A stretch of DNA of 64,000 nt, from the NCBI GenBank assembly GCA_041397765.1, contig JAWKWA010000013.1, forward strand, positions 56,809 to 120,808, in the 5' to 3' direction. Numbering within the stretch: position 1 is the first letter of the stretch; every line of letters starts with the position of its first letter. The stretch is from JAWKWA01 sp041397765 (GTDB taxonomy: Bacteria; Pseudomonadota; Alphaproteobacteria; Rhizobiales; Hyphomicrobiaceae). Below, in pieces: positions 1 through 8,103 of the stretch. The translations under genes and the position numbers were made by a program. The notes beneath the pieces were generated by a model. It worked only from the letters and a program-made list of their open reading frames with translations, had not been told where the DNA came from and did no database searches.

Positions 1-639
1 CTCTATCCAGAGCCGGTCAAGTTCACCCGCTCGGTGCCGCTCGATCCGCGCCGCTTCCAATATCTCGACGGCTGCGTGCGCCAGGAGAAGGCCTACGACA
101 TCCCGACCTTCAAGGCGATGAACGACAAGCCGCTGATCTATGTCAGCTTCGGCTCGCTCGGCTCGGGCGACACGGCGACCATCAAGCGCCTCATCGCCGC
201 GCTCGGGCGGATGCCGGTGCGCGTCCTCGTCAATATCGGCGACTACGGCGGCGAGTACGAAGGCTTCCCCGACAATGTCATCGCCGACAAGTGGTTTCCC
301 CAGCCCTCGGTGATCGAGAAGGCGGATGCGGTAATCCATCACGGCGGGAACAACTCGTTCACGGAGTGCCTCTATTTCGGCAAGCCGGCGATCATCATGC
401 CCTATGTGTGGGATGGCCACGACAATGCGACGCGTGTCGCGGAGACGGGCCATGGCCTCAAGATGCACCGCGCCGACTGGAGCGAGGATCAACTCGCCGC
501 CGCCGTGCAGACGCTGCTCAGCGACCGGGAGATGAAGGCGCGCCTGTCGGCGACCTCGGCCTTCATGAAGCGCCGGCACGGTCCGACCAAGGCCGCCGGC
601 ATCCTCGATGCGCTCGCGACTTCCGGCCGGTATATGTGA
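1..639 (+). CDS. Family 1 glycosyltransferase, C-terminal part (5' end outside window)
   Basis: The reading frame is open from base 1, so the N-terminus lies outside the window. The visible 212 residues form the nucleotide-sugar-binding half of a GT-B fold, family GT1 (UGT/MGT type). It has a beta-strand IYVSFGSLGSG near residue 46 and the donor-binding stretch HHGGNNSFTE followed by GKPAIIMPYVWDGHDNA, the site that contacts the UDP-sugar in this family. Such enzymes glycosylate small hydrophobic acceptors or lipids; neither donor nor acceptor can be read from the fragment. A hairpin (663-694) and a repeat element follow before the convergent toxin-antitoxin pair. The family call is firm; the substrate is unknown. 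Confidence 0.85.
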   Translation, partial: LYPEPVKFTRSVPLDPRRFQYLDGCVRQEKAYDIPTFKAMNDKPLIYVSFGSLGSGDTATIKRLIAALGRMPVRVLVNIGDYGGEYEGFPDNVIADKWFPQPSVIEKADAVIHHGGNNSFTECLYFGKPAIIMPYVWDGHDNATRVAETGHGLKMHRADWSEDQLAAAVQTLLSDREMKARLSATSAFMKRRHGPTKAAGILDALATSGRYM

Positions 640-662
640 GCGGGGCCGTTTGAAGGTTGCGC

Positions 663-694
663 AGGCGTGCCGCTTCAAGCGGAGCCGCACGCCT
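663..694 (+). terminator. Hairpin downstream of the glycosyltransferase gene
   Basis: AGGCGTGC at 663-670 pairs perfectly with GCACGCCT at 687-694, and the loop contains a smaller CGCTT/AGCG stem. It lies 24 bp past the stop codon. There is no T-run, so this is a terminator-like or mRNA-stabilising hairpin rather than a classical intrinsic terminator. Confidence 0.4.
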
Positions 695-711
695 CGCCAG
701 CGGTTAGGCTA

Positions 712-862
712 GTGGAGCGAATTTGACACTTCGTGTCCCGGCTGCTGCGAAGTGCGTTCGCAAGTGTCAAAATTCAAAAGCTCCACCAAGCTTGCTAGTG
801 GTTCTCATGATTCCGACATTTGCTCTCACGGGATCTGAAGCGGGATGCAAATGTCGGAATGG
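712..862. repeat. Bipartite double-hairpin repeat, copy 1
   Basis: This copy has two long stem-loops. The first runs 712-786: GTGGAGC pairs with GCTCCAC, and inside it TTTGACACTT (722-731) pairs with AAGTGTCAAA (762-771). The second has a perfect 14 bp stem, ATTCCGACATTTGC (810-823) with GCAAATGTCGGAAT (847-860). A diverged copy with the same order of blocks is at 24850-25004. It lies between the 3' ends of the glycosyltransferase and toxin genes. No coding potential is evident. It could be a small non-autonomous mobile element or a structured intergenic repeat. Confidence 0.7.
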
Positions 863-885
863 AATCACCAGGGGATCGGGCGACA

Positions 886-1302
886 TCAGAGGGGCTCGAA
901 GGGATTGACGAGCCGGACCCCGGTGCCGGCGAAATCGGCGACGTTGCGGCTCACCAATATGAGGTCGTGAACGAGGGCAGTGGCGGCCATCAGACTATCC
1001 CGGTCGGGCCGGGGATCGGGCACGTGGAGGGGGGCGCACCGACGCACAACGGCCAGCGAGACCGGCAGGATGCGACCATCGAATGCCGGCAACACTTGTC
1101 GCTCCATCCAGGCTCGCAGACGATCCCCCTGAGGCTGGTCGCGCCGGGCGATCCGTCGCCATCCAATCTCGATCTCGAGCGCCGTGATCACGGAGAGAAA
1201 GAGTGTGGCAGGCTCAGCCGTCTGCGCCCAGGCCGCAACGTGCCGGTCAACCCGGCCGAGGCGTCGCAACTCGGAGATGATGTTGGTGTCGAGGAGATAC
1301 AT
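886..1302 (-). CDS. PIN-domain toxin, VapC/FitB type
   Basis: The product is a 138-residue PIN-domain ribonuclease, the toxin of a type II toxin-antitoxin pair. The four acidic residues expected at the Mg2+ site are visible: D5 in MYLLDTN, E43 in TALEIE, D102 in PDRDSLMAAT and D123 in NVADF. The length is typical for VapC/FitB proteins, which usually cut tRNA or rRNA. The start codon overlaps the antitoxin stop by one base (TGATG), the tight coupling usual for such pairs. All catalytic acids are present, so it is probably active. The RNA target cannot be inferred. Confidence 0.88.
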   Translation of the reverse strand: MYLLDTNIISELRRLGRVDRHVAAWAQTAEPATLFLSVITALEIEIGWRRIARRDQPQGDRLRAWMERQVLPAFDGRILPVSLAVVRRCAPLHVPDPRPDRDSLMAATALVHDLILVSRNVADFAGTGVRLVNPFEPL

Positions 1303-1553
1303 CAGTCGAGATCGGCCGGCCTTTGCATCGAGCCGAGCCTGGGGAGTTCCATGTCGTCGTCGGCCGCGCCGGACTGGCCGAGCAAATCCAGAATCGATGC
1401 TCCCTTGCCGACCAGCCGCTGATAGTCCTCATAGTTGAGAAGGACATAGGCCGGTATCCCGCGATCGGTAACCACCACGGGTCCGTCCTCAGCCGCGCGC
1501 TTGGCCCGGCCGACATCCTGATTGAACTCGCGACTGGTCACGATCGTGGTCAT
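1302..1553 (-). CDS. Phd/YefM-type antitoxin
   Basis: This 83-residue protein looks like a Phd/YefM-family antitoxin. The N-terminal half (TIVTSREFNQDVGRAKRAAE, then a short strand PVVVTDRGIPAYVLL) is the DNA-binding domain of that family. The Asp-rich tail (residues 52-83) would wrap around and block the PIN toxin encoded immediately downstream. The gene comes first in the operon, as expected. It probably autoregulates through the short repeats at 1577-1592 just upstream of its start. Confidence 0.85.
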   Translation of the reverse strand: MTTIVTSREFNQDVGRAKRAAEDGPVVVTDRGIPAYVLLNYEDYQRLVGKGASILDLLGQSGAADDDMELPRLGSMQRPADLD

Positions 1554-1576
1554 GGCACTGCCCTGCTTGTGATGAT

Positions 1577-1592
1577 GCTACAATACTACAAG
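1577..1592. promoter_or_regulatory. Candidate operator of the toxin-antitoxin operon
   Basis: Within a short AT-rich patch, 24 bp upstream of the antitoxin start, the sequence GCTACAATACTACAAG holds two ACTACAA/GCTACAA units. Phd-type antitoxins bind short repeats of this kind over their own promoter. The assignment rests on position and repeat pattern only. Confidence 0.35.
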
Positions 1593-1681
1593 TTCGGCCA
1601 CGGGCAAGAGCATTGCTCTCGTGACGAAGTCGACAGATGTTGTGCGCGCCACAACCCGCCAGTCAGCCGAAAGAGCCAAAC

Positions 1682-2410
1682 ATGCCGACCAACCTCGCCT
1701 CGTCCGCGCCGCATATCCATCCGGCCCTCAGCTGGGCGGATGACCTCAAGGACTGGGGACCGCAGCCCGATGCGATCGAGGGCGCATCGCATTCGCGCGG
1801 GCGGCTCCTCTGGAAGTCGCCCGGGGGCGCGGTCGAGAGCGGCATCTGGATCTGCACGCCGGGCCGCTGGCGGCTTTCGATCCCCAAGGAGGAGGTCTGC
1901 CACTTCGTTTCGGGCCGTGCCCTCTACCGCGAGGACGGCGGCGAGGAGATCACCGTCGGGCCGGGCTCGGTCGTCCATTTCCATCCCGGCTACAAGGGCG
2001 AGTGCACGGTGCTCGAGGAGATGCGCGTCGTCTATATGGCGGCGCCCTATGAGGGGCCGCAGCCGGGCGGCGCCCATGTCATGCGCGATCCCGCCTCGAT
2101 CGGCGATCTGGTCGACTGGGGGCCGGTGCCGACCATGATCGAGGGACAGTCGCGCACCTCGGGTCGGCTGCTTTTCAAGCGCGAGGGCAACCGGGCCGAA
2201 ACCGGCATCTGGATCTGCACGCCCGGCACCTGGAATTGCCACGTCACCTCGGACGAACTCTGCCATTTCCTGTCGGGCCGCTGCACCTATACGCACGAGA
2301 GCGGCGACATCATCGAGATTCGGCCTGACACGGCCGCCTTCTTCCCGGAAGGCTGGAAGGGCGTCTGCCGGATCGATGAGACGGTCAGGAAGGTCTACAT
2401 GATCCGCTGA
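1682..2410 (+). CDS. Tandem-duplicated cupin (DUF861/EutQ-like), two domains
   Basis: The 242-residue protein consists of two copies of a cupin of the (S)-ureidoglycine aminohydrolase/EutQ-like (DUF861, Cupin_3) type. The copies align clearly: DWGPQPDAIEG, ESGIWICTPG and EEVCHFVSGR in the first; DWGPVPTMIEG, ETGIWICTPG and DELCHFLSGR in the second. The family is usually a single domain of about 110 residues. Each copy keeps one His in CHF but lacks the full HxH metal motif, so metal binding is uncertain. I chose the ATG at 1682; an in-frame ATG at 1637 would add 15 residues that look like non-coding sequence. The flanking genes are unrelated and give no hint of the substrate. Confidence 0.75.
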   Translation: MPTNLASSAPHIHPALSWADDLKDWGPQPDAIEGASHSRGRLLWKSPGGAVESGIWICTPGRWRLSIPKEEVCHFVSGRALYREDGGEEITVGPGSVVHFHPGYKGECTVLEEMRVVYMAAPYEGPQPGGAHVMRDPASIGDLVDWGPVPTMIEGQSRTSGRLLFKREGNRAETGIWICTPGTWNCHVTSDELCHFLSGRCTYTHESGDIIEIRPDTAAFFPEGWKGVCRIDETVRKVYMIR

Positions 2411-2548
2411 CGGCGGTGGGGTGGCACCGGGTGATCCGGCGGCGCAGGCTCTGCGTAGAAAGGGCGAAGGACGCGGGCTCTCCCATCCCTCCCCTCGCTG
2501 CCCGCGTCCGGCCCCGGCCCGCCATCGAATGTCGGCCGGGGCCTTCCT

Positions 2549-3046
2549 TTACATGGTCGTCTTGAGCGCGGTCGGGCCCTTCAGGGTCTGGTAGACGACG
2601 CAATAGCGCTCGGTGAGCTTCAACAATGTCGCGCGTTGCTCGTCGGTGAGGTTGCCGATGACATCGAAGGTCAGGCGGATTTCGCGAAATCCGACAGGGG
2701 CGTCACGCGCAACACCGAGCGTGCCGCGAAAGTCGAGATCGCCCTCGGCGCGGATGACCGCATCCTCGAGCGGCAGGGCGAGAGCCGTCGCGACCGCCTT
2801 CAGCGTCACGCCGGCACAGGCAACCAGCGCCTCGAGCAGCATGTCGCCCGAGCAGGCGGAGAGCCCGTCGCCGCCGGTCGCGGGATGGAGCCCGGCCTCG
2901 ACGACGGCCTTGCCGGTCGCAAGCGAGCAGGTGATCCCTTCGCCGATCCGGCCCTCGGCGCGGAGGGTGACGAGAGCGGCGGCCGGATCTTCACGATAGC
3001 GGGCCTTGACAGGGGCCTGCAGGGCCTTCAGCGCATCGGCATCCAT
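2549..3046 (-). CDS. OsmC-family protein
   Basis: The product is a 165-residue OsmC/Ohr-like protein. Two cysteines typical of the fold are present: one in the helix SACSGDMLLEALVACAG (the C in SACSGD), the other in ERYCVVYQTL near the C-terminus. In OsmC/Ohr enzymes this pair reduces organic hydroperoxides. The exact subgroup cannot be set by eye. I chose the ATG at 3046 because GGAGG lies five bases upstream; an ATG at 3058 overlaps that Shine-Dalgarno sequence. The gene runs in the same direction as hemF, which is upstream 80 bp away, so the two could be co-transcribed. Confidence 0.8.
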   Translation of the reverse strand: MDADALKALQAPVKARYREDPAAALVTLRAEGRIGEGITCSLATGKAVVEAGLHPATGGDGLSACSGDMLLEALVACAGVTLKAVATALALPLEDAVIRAEGDLDFRGTLGVARDAPVGFREIRLTFDVIGNLTDEQRATLLKLTERYCVVYQTLKGPTALKTTM

Positions 3047-3125
3047 GGAAGCCTCCATCGGTTCGCCGCATTCGAGCGGGGGCGTCGTTCGCCCAAGGCC
3101 GATCCGCATCCGCGGCCCAGGCCTC

Positions 3126-4022
3126 TCAAGGCCATTTCACCTCGGGGGGCATCGAGGAGAGTATCGAATCGACATTGCCGCCGGTCTTCAGGCCGAACAC
3201 CGTGCCGCGGTCGTAAAGCAGGTTGAACTCGACATAGCGGCCGCGGCGGACGAGTTGCTCCTCGCGGTCGCCGGGCGTGTAGGGGGTCGCGAAATTGGCG
3301 CGGACGAGCCTTGGATAGATATCCTTGAAGGCGAGACCGACGGCCTTGGTGAAGGCGAGATCGGCAGCGAAGTCGCCGGAGTTCAGATAGTCGTAGAAGA
3401 TGCCGCCGATGCCGCGCATCTCCTTCCTGTGCGGCAGGTAGAAATACTCGTCACACCAGGTCTTGTAGCGGGCGTAGTCGGCGACCTCGTGGGGCGTGCA
3501 GGCGGTCTGCATGGCGGCGTGGAAGGCGCGCGTGTCGGCGTCCTCCTGCGTTCGCCGCCGGGCGAGCACGGGCGTCAGGTCGGCGCCGCCGCCGAACCAG
3601 TCCTTCGTCGTGACGACGAGACGGGTGTTCATGTGCACGGCCGGCACGTTCGGGTTGCGCATATGGGCGATGAGCGAGATGCCCGAGGCCCAGAAGCGCG
3701 GATCCGCGTCGGCGCCGGGGATCTGCTTCCGGAACTCGGGTGCGAACTCGCCATGAACGGTCGAGGTGTGGACGCCGACCTTCTCGAAGACGCGGCCCTT
3801 CATCATCGACATGATGCCGCCGCCGCCGGGCGCGCCGGTATGATCCTTCCTCTCCCAGGGTGTCCGCTCGAAGCGCGCGGGTGCCATGTCGGCGTGGGGG
3901 GCGCCGGCCGGCAGATCGTCCTCGAGCGCCTCGAAGGCGGCGATGATCTCGTCTCTCAGCGTCTCGAACCAGGCTCTGGCCGTCGCCTGCTTGTCATCGA
4001 GGGTGATCGGTGCGCTCGTCAT
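3126..4022 (-). CDS. hemF: Oxygen-dependent coproporphyrinogen III oxidase
   Basis: HemF converts coproporphyrinogen III to protoporphyrinogen IX by two oxidative decarboxylations that use O2, an aerobic step of haem synthesis in the cytosol. The 298-residue length is normal. Family signatures run through the protein: GGGGIMSMMKG near 71, VHMNTRLV near 129, WFGGGADLTPV near 142, KTWCDEYFYLPHR near 189, RGIGGIFYDYL near 204 and GRYVEFNLLYDRGT near 264. No oxygen-sensitive-regulator site is obvious upstream. Downstream in the same direction lies the OsmC gene. Confidence 0.96.
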   Translation of the reverse strand: MTSAPITLDDKQATARAWFETLRDEIIAAFEALEDDLPAGAPHADMAPARFERTPWERKDHTGAPGGGGIMSMMKGRVFEKVGVHTSTVHGEFAPEFRKQIPGADADPRFWASGISLIAHMRNPNVPAVHMNTRLVVTTKDWFGGGADLTPVLARRRTQEDADTRAFHAAMQTACTPHEVADYARYKTWCDEYFYLPHRKEMRGIGGIFYDYLNSGDFAADLAFTKAVGLAFKDIYPRLVRANFATPYTPGDREEQLVRRGRYVEFNLLYDRGTVFGLKTGGNVDSILSSMPPEVKWP

Positions 4023-4139
4023 GGGGCCTCGGCTGGCGTCAACAGGGCGGAACGGACGGGCGGCGGCCCGTACGCCTCCTGTAGCAGACCCGCATCCTCG
4101 GCTGAACCCTGTCGGCGGCCGCCGCGTCTCCCGTCGCCG

Positions 4140-4727
4140 CTATCGGACGAAGGTGTTCCGCACCCTGACCGAGTTCTGGAAATAGGGAATCCAGATCGCG
4201 GCAGAAGATGATAGAGCGGACGAGTCCACGGCGGTATGCGACCAGCTCGGGGCCGCTCAAGTGATCGGTCATGTAGAGCAGCAACAAGAAGACGATGTTG
4301 TAGCCAGCGAAGACGAGAAGAAAATCGTCATCGCCTTGCGCACGCGGCGCGATTTGCGGAAGAAAAGGACCAGACACCAGATGTCGAGGGCCAGCAGGCT
4401 CACGTAGTAGCTGACGAGCAGGGTTACGATCGTCAAGCCGAGAAGGATTTCGGGTTGGCCGAGCGTGACGAGCAGATCCGATCGGCTGAGCGTCAAGAGC
4501 CGGGCCAGATCACGCCAACCGACCGAGGTCGCTTCGCCCGTCAGCACCTCGGAAAGGTCGACCGCCAGCATGAGGAGCAGTGCCGATACCTGCCAGCAGC
4601 AGTTGGAGCAGCGGCAGGATCAGCCGGCGATGCCCTTGGGGCCGGTGACGGCGGCGGCGCGGTACCGGCGGCTTCGCTGGACAGGCCCGACGTTCCAGCA
4701 ATGGGGAGCTCTGGAGTTTCCGCTCAT
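4140..4727 (-). pseudogene. Decayed DUF2569-family membrane protein gene
   Basis: Read across frames on the minus strand, this is one membrane protein of about 195 residues. It starts at 4727 (AGGAAG upstream) with MSGNSRAPH. The first frame ends at a TGA at 4620-4622, while GWLIL-like sequence (RRLILPLLQLLLAG) continues in another frame. The frame returns for MLAVDLSEVL and the helix VTLLVSYYVSLLALDIW. It shifts at the ATTTTC run near 4333 into FAGYNIVFLLLLYM, and returns near 4200 for IWIPYFQNSVRVRNTFVR, which matches the YF-S-RV--TF tail typical of DUF2569 (YdgK-like). Four frame changes are needed, so no intact product is made unless the assembly is wrong here. Function in the family is unknown. 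Confidence 0.7.
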
Positions 4728-4972
4728 GTCATCTTCCTGAGGATGAAGCACCGAGCCGCAATATCCGACCTATCCCAAGCACGCCGCGCGCCAGATGTCG
4801 GCCCGTTTTCCAAGCGCCACTCCACGGGTGTCGTGGCGCCGCCGGGCGAGCGCGCTCGCCCCGACTTGGTGGTGTGACGGCGTCGTCGGTCATCCGGCGG
4901 TGCCGCCGGGCAACTTCGAGCCGGCGCATCTGGGTTCGGGTAACCGCCTCGTCGCTTATGGCTCTCGGAAGA

Positions 4973-5043
4973 GTCGGGTTTGTGCGCGCTCCCGCGTCGG
5001 GGTTCGTGCGCGCTCCCGCGTCGGGGTTCGTGCGCGCTCCCGC
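4973..5043. repeat. Tandem repeat, three 23-24 bp units
   Basis: Three consecutive units of GTCGGGGTTCGTGCGCGCTC plus CCGC lie at 4973-4995, 4996-5019 and 5020-5043; the first is one base shorter with one change. The array sits about 105 bp upstream of the ABC exporter start. No protein reading is convincing. The rest of the 4728-5149 gap shows nothing else I can name. Confidence 0.8.
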
Positions 5044-5149
5044 GCGGGGGGCTTTCGATCGCGACACCCGCTCACTAATATCAGGTTCGTGCCTCAGGGT
5101 GCGACGTTGGCAGTAGGGGCGCCTCTCGCGCCTTCGGGAGGCTCCACTC

Positions 5150-6991
5150 ATGTTCGGCTGGTTCGAGCGTCTGATCGATCCCTTCGACCGCGGCAATGAC
5201 GGGCGCCCGCCCGAGGAACTCGGGGCCTTCTACGTCCATTTCGTTCGCCAGGCCTGGCCGGTCTTTGCCGCGCTCGGCGTGCTCGGCTTCGTCGGCGCGC
5301 TGATCGAGGTGTCGCTGTTTGCCTATATCGGGCGGCTCGTCGACCTGATGAAGTCGGCGCAGAGCCCCGCGACCTTCCTTTCCGATCATGGGCCCATGCT
5401 GCTGTGGATGGGGTTCGTCGCGCTCATCGCCCGGCCGCTCGCCTTCGGGTTGCACGACCTCGTCAAGAACCAGGCGATCGCCGCCTCCTTCACCAACCGC
5501 ATCCGCTGGCAGACGCACCGGCACGTGCTGCGCCAGAGCCTCGGCTTCTTCCAGAACGATTTCGCCGGGCGCATCGCCAACAAGGTGATGCAGACGGCGC
5601 CGGCCTTGCGCGAGTCGGTCGTGCAGGTGCTGGACGCGGTGTGGTTCGTGCTGATCTACACGGCCTCGGCGCTTTATCTGTTCGCCTCGGCGGACGTCTT
5701 TCTGGCGGCCCCGCTCGTCGTCTGGCTCGCGCTCTATATCGGCGCGCTCTGGTATTTCGTGCCGCGCGTCAAGGATCGCGCCGTCATCATGTCGGAGGCG
5801 CGCTCCTCGCTGACGGGCCGGATCGTCGACAGCTACACCAACATCCTCACCGTGAAGCTGTTCGCCCATACCGACCGCGAGGACGGCTATGCCGAATGGG
5901 CGATGCGCGACCACCTGCAGAAGTTCCAGGGCCAGCTTCGTCTGCTCACCATGATGAACGGTGCGATCTGGACGATGAACGGCGCCCTCATCGTCGGCAC
6001 GACCGGGCTCGGGCTGTGGCTGTGGAGCCAGGGGCTCATCACCATCGGCGCCCTCGCGCTCGCGGCGGGCCTGTCGATCCGCATCGTCAACATGTCGGGC
6101 TGGATCATGTGGGTGATGACCGGCATCTTCGAGAATATCGGCCAGGTGCAGGAGGGCATGCAGACCATCTCGCGCCCGCACGAGGTCATCGACGGTGCCG
6201 AGGCGCGGCCGCTGGCGGCGCGGCACGGCGCCATCCGCTACGAGCACATCACCTTCCACTACGGCAAGGGCGACGGGGTGATCTCGGATCTGTCGCTGTC
6301 GATCCGGGCGGGCGAGAAGGTCGGCCTCGTCGGGCGCTCGGGCGCGGGCAAGTCGACGCTCGTCAACCTGCTGCTGCGATTCTACGACCTGGAAGCGGGC
6401 CGCATCCTGATCGACGGGGAGGACATCGCGACCGTCACGCAGGACAGCCTCAGGGCCTCGATCGGCATGGTGACGCAGGACACCTCCCTGCTGCACCGCT
6501 CGGTGCGCGACAACATCCTCTATGGCCGGCCCGATGCGAGCGAGGCGGAGGTGATCGCGGCGGCGCGCAAGGCCGAGGCGCACGAGTTCATCCTCGACCT
6601 GGAGGACCCGCGCGGGCGGCGCGGCTATGACGCCCATGTCGGCGAGCGGGGCGTCAAGCTGTCGGGTGGCCAGCGCCAGCGCATCGCGATTGCCCGGGTG
6701 CTCCTGAAGGACGCACCGATCCTCATACTCGACGAGGCGACCTCGGCCCTCGACAGCGAAGTCGAGGCGGCGATCCAGGAGAGCCTCTACAAGCTGATGG
6801 AGGGCAAGACGGTGATCGCCATCGCGCACCGGCTCTCGACCATCGCGGCCATGGACCGGCTCGTCATCATGGACAAGGGGGCGGTGGTCGAGGATGGCAG
6901 CCACGAGCAGCTCGTCGCCCGCGGTGGTCTCTATGCCGAGCTGTGGGCGCGCCAGTCGGGCGGCTTCCTCGCCAAGGAGGCGGCGGAATGA
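5150..6991 (+). CDS. ABC transporter, fused membrane and ATPase domains (exporter type)
   Basis: This 613-residue protein is a half-size ABC exporter (ABCB/MsbA-like). Residues 25-330 carry about six hydrophobic segments. The ATPase domain follows: Walker A GRSGAGKST near 397, signature LSGGQRQR near 504, Walker B ILILDEATSALD near 524 and the H-loop IAHRLST near 560. It works as a dimer and expels lipids, peptides or drugs across the inner membrane; the substrate cannot be told. The GNAT gene that follows overlaps its stop by four bases, so the two are translationally coupled and may act on the same compound or stress. Confidence 0.93.
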   Translation: MFGWFERLIDPFDRGNDGRPPEELGAFYVHFVRQAWPVFAALGVLGFVGALIEVSLFAYIGRLVDLMKSAQSPATFLSDHGPMLLWMGFVALIARPLAFGLHDLVKNQAIAASFTNRIRWQTHRHVLRQSLGFFQNDFAGRIANKVMQTAPALRESVVQVLDAVWFVLIYTASALYLFASADVFLAAPLVVWLALYIGALWYFVPRVKDRAVIMSEARSSLTGRIVDSYTNILTVKLFAHTDREDGYAEWAMRDHLQKFQGQLRLLTMMNGAIWTMNGALIVGTTGLGLWLWSQGLITIGALALAAGLSIRIVNMSGWIMWVMTGIFENIGQVQEGMQTISRPHEVIDGAEARPLAARHGAIRYEHITFHYGKGDGVISDLSLSIRAGEKVGLVGRSGAGKSTLVNLLLRFYDLEAGRILIDGEDIATVTQDSLRASIGMVTQDTSLLHRSVRDNILYGRPDASEAEVIAAARKAEAHEFILDLEDPRGRRGYDAHVGERGVKLSGGQRQRIAIARVLLKDAPILILDEATSALDSEVEAAIQESLYKLMEGKTVIAIAHRLSTIAAMDRLVIMDKGAVVEDGSHEQLVARGGLYAELWARQSGGFLAKEAAE

Positions 6992-7452
6992 GCGGGGCGC
7001 CGGTCACGATCCGGCCAGCCGTCGAGGGCGACGCTGAGGCGGTGGCCCGCCTCTCCGACGCCCTGCGCAAGGTCCTCGGCGATCCGACGGGCCATCTGAC
7101 GGCCGAGCGCATTCTCGCCGACGGGTTCGGCGAGGATGCCGAGTTCGGGCTGATCGTCGCGGAGGCCGGCGGGCGGCTGGTCGGCTATGCGCTCCATTTC
7201 GACGCCTATGAGCCGGCCTTTGCGGCGCGCGGGATCTACCTGGCCGATCTCTTCGTCGAGGAGGAGGTGCGCGGGCGTGGCATCGGCCGGGCGCTGATCG
7301 AGGCGGTCGGGGCGCGGGCGGCGGGGCGCGGTCGGACCTTCGTCTGGTGGCTGTCGCAGCCCGGCAATGCCGCCGCGCTCGCCTTCTACGAGCGGCTGGC
7401 GCCCGAGTTCCGCAGCTCCGTCGTCTCGTTCGCCCGGCTCGTCGAGAGCTGA
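6988..7452 (+). CDS. GNAT-family N-acetyltransferase
   Basis: The 154-residue protein has the GNAT fold. The opening VTIRPAVEGDAEAVARL is typical, LADLFVEEEVRGRGIGRALI near 83-102 holds the acetyl-CoA pyrophosphate-binding R-G-x-G motif, and WWLSQPGNAAALAFYERL follows. It transfers an acetyl group from acetyl-CoA to an amine that cannot be predicted. The ATG at 6988 is chosen because it overlaps the ABC exporter stop (ATGA) and has AGGAGG ten bases upstream; a longer start inside the exporter gene is unlikely. Confidence 0.88.
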   Translation: MSGAPVTIRPAVEGDAEAVARLSDALRKVLGDPTGHLTAERILADGFGEDAEFGLIVAEAGGRLVGYALHFDAYEPAFAARGIYLADLFVEEEVRGRGIGRALIEAVGARAAGRGRTFVWWLSQPGNAAALAFYERLAPEFRSSVVSFARLVES

Positions 7453-8103
7453 CTTGGCCGAGGATGACGTCGCCTTGACCCGGCTCGTGGGCCAAGGCCG
7501 CGGCCTCGCCTCGACGTCATGCCGGCGGAGGGCGTTACGAGGACGCGCCGTGGTCGGCGCGACGTCCGGCGTATCTGGGTCCCCGCCTTCGCGGGTCCCG
7601 AGGCGGCGGGGTGGCAGGTAAGCGGTCGGTCGCCCCTACGCGGGATGGAGTGGCACGTGAGCGGCCGGTTGATCGGGGGCGAGCGGCGGGGAGCATGTCG
7701 CGGCGGGCGGTGGTCGCTCGCATCGGTCACGGTCGGGCGATGCCGCGATTGGAGCATGGGCCGTCGCAGTCTCTCGTGCGCCGGGGCGAGGCGGCATGCT
7801 AGAGCCCTCTGCGGCCCGACGAGGCCGGCCCGGCGGCACGAAAGAGCTTCAGGCCATTCAGCTTCGAGCGCGAGCTCGAGCTCCCGGCGGGTCGCCGCGA
7901 GTGACGCCGCCTTGCGCGCAACGAGGCCGCAGAGAATGAGCGAGACGGGGTCGGGCGAGGCCCCGATCAGTGATAGGACGCCCTGTCCCACAGCGCGGCG
8001 ACGCGCGGGATGAGACGTCCGCCAACCGACAAGCCCTCTCGATCAAGAGGGCGTGAGACCGGCCCCTTCGGGGGACATGCGAGACGAACGAGAGGGGCGC
8101 GCC
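7453..8103. other. Non-coding gap with intergenic repeats
   Basis: This 650 bp gap before glyA contains no convincing gene. It holds a partial copy (7575-7600) of the CTGGGTCCCCGCCTTCGCGG palindromic repeat found twice more near 9.6 and 10.1 kb, and fragments resembling the GGGCGACC/GGTCGCCC palindromes (7632-7690). A minus-strand open frame near 7860-7990 shows a helix-like stretch (LVARKAASLAATRREL) but nothing I recognise. The last 100 bp should contain the glyA promoter and leader; a short hairpin CCCTCT/AGAGGG is visible near 8033-8050. Confidence 0.6.

Noticed and set aside
4973..5043. CRISPR array candidate
   Set aside because: The units are contiguous with no spacers and there are no cas genes.
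4729..5196. A minus-strand frame with GARTNPDA repeats
   Set aside because: The repeats are a translation of the 24 bp tandem array; no start signal and no family.
5081..6904. A 607-codon minus-strand frame opposite the ABC exporter
   Set aside because: Antisense artefact of high GC; all ABC motifs are on the plus strand.
7386..7991. A minus-strand open frame between the GNAT gene and glyA
   Set aside because: Half of it overlaps the GNAT gene and the other half the intergenic repeats; a short helix-like part near 7860-7990 is not enough.
8010..8103. A riboswitch in the glyA leader
   Set aside because: Only short ordinary hairpins are visible; no known aptamer motif could be matched.
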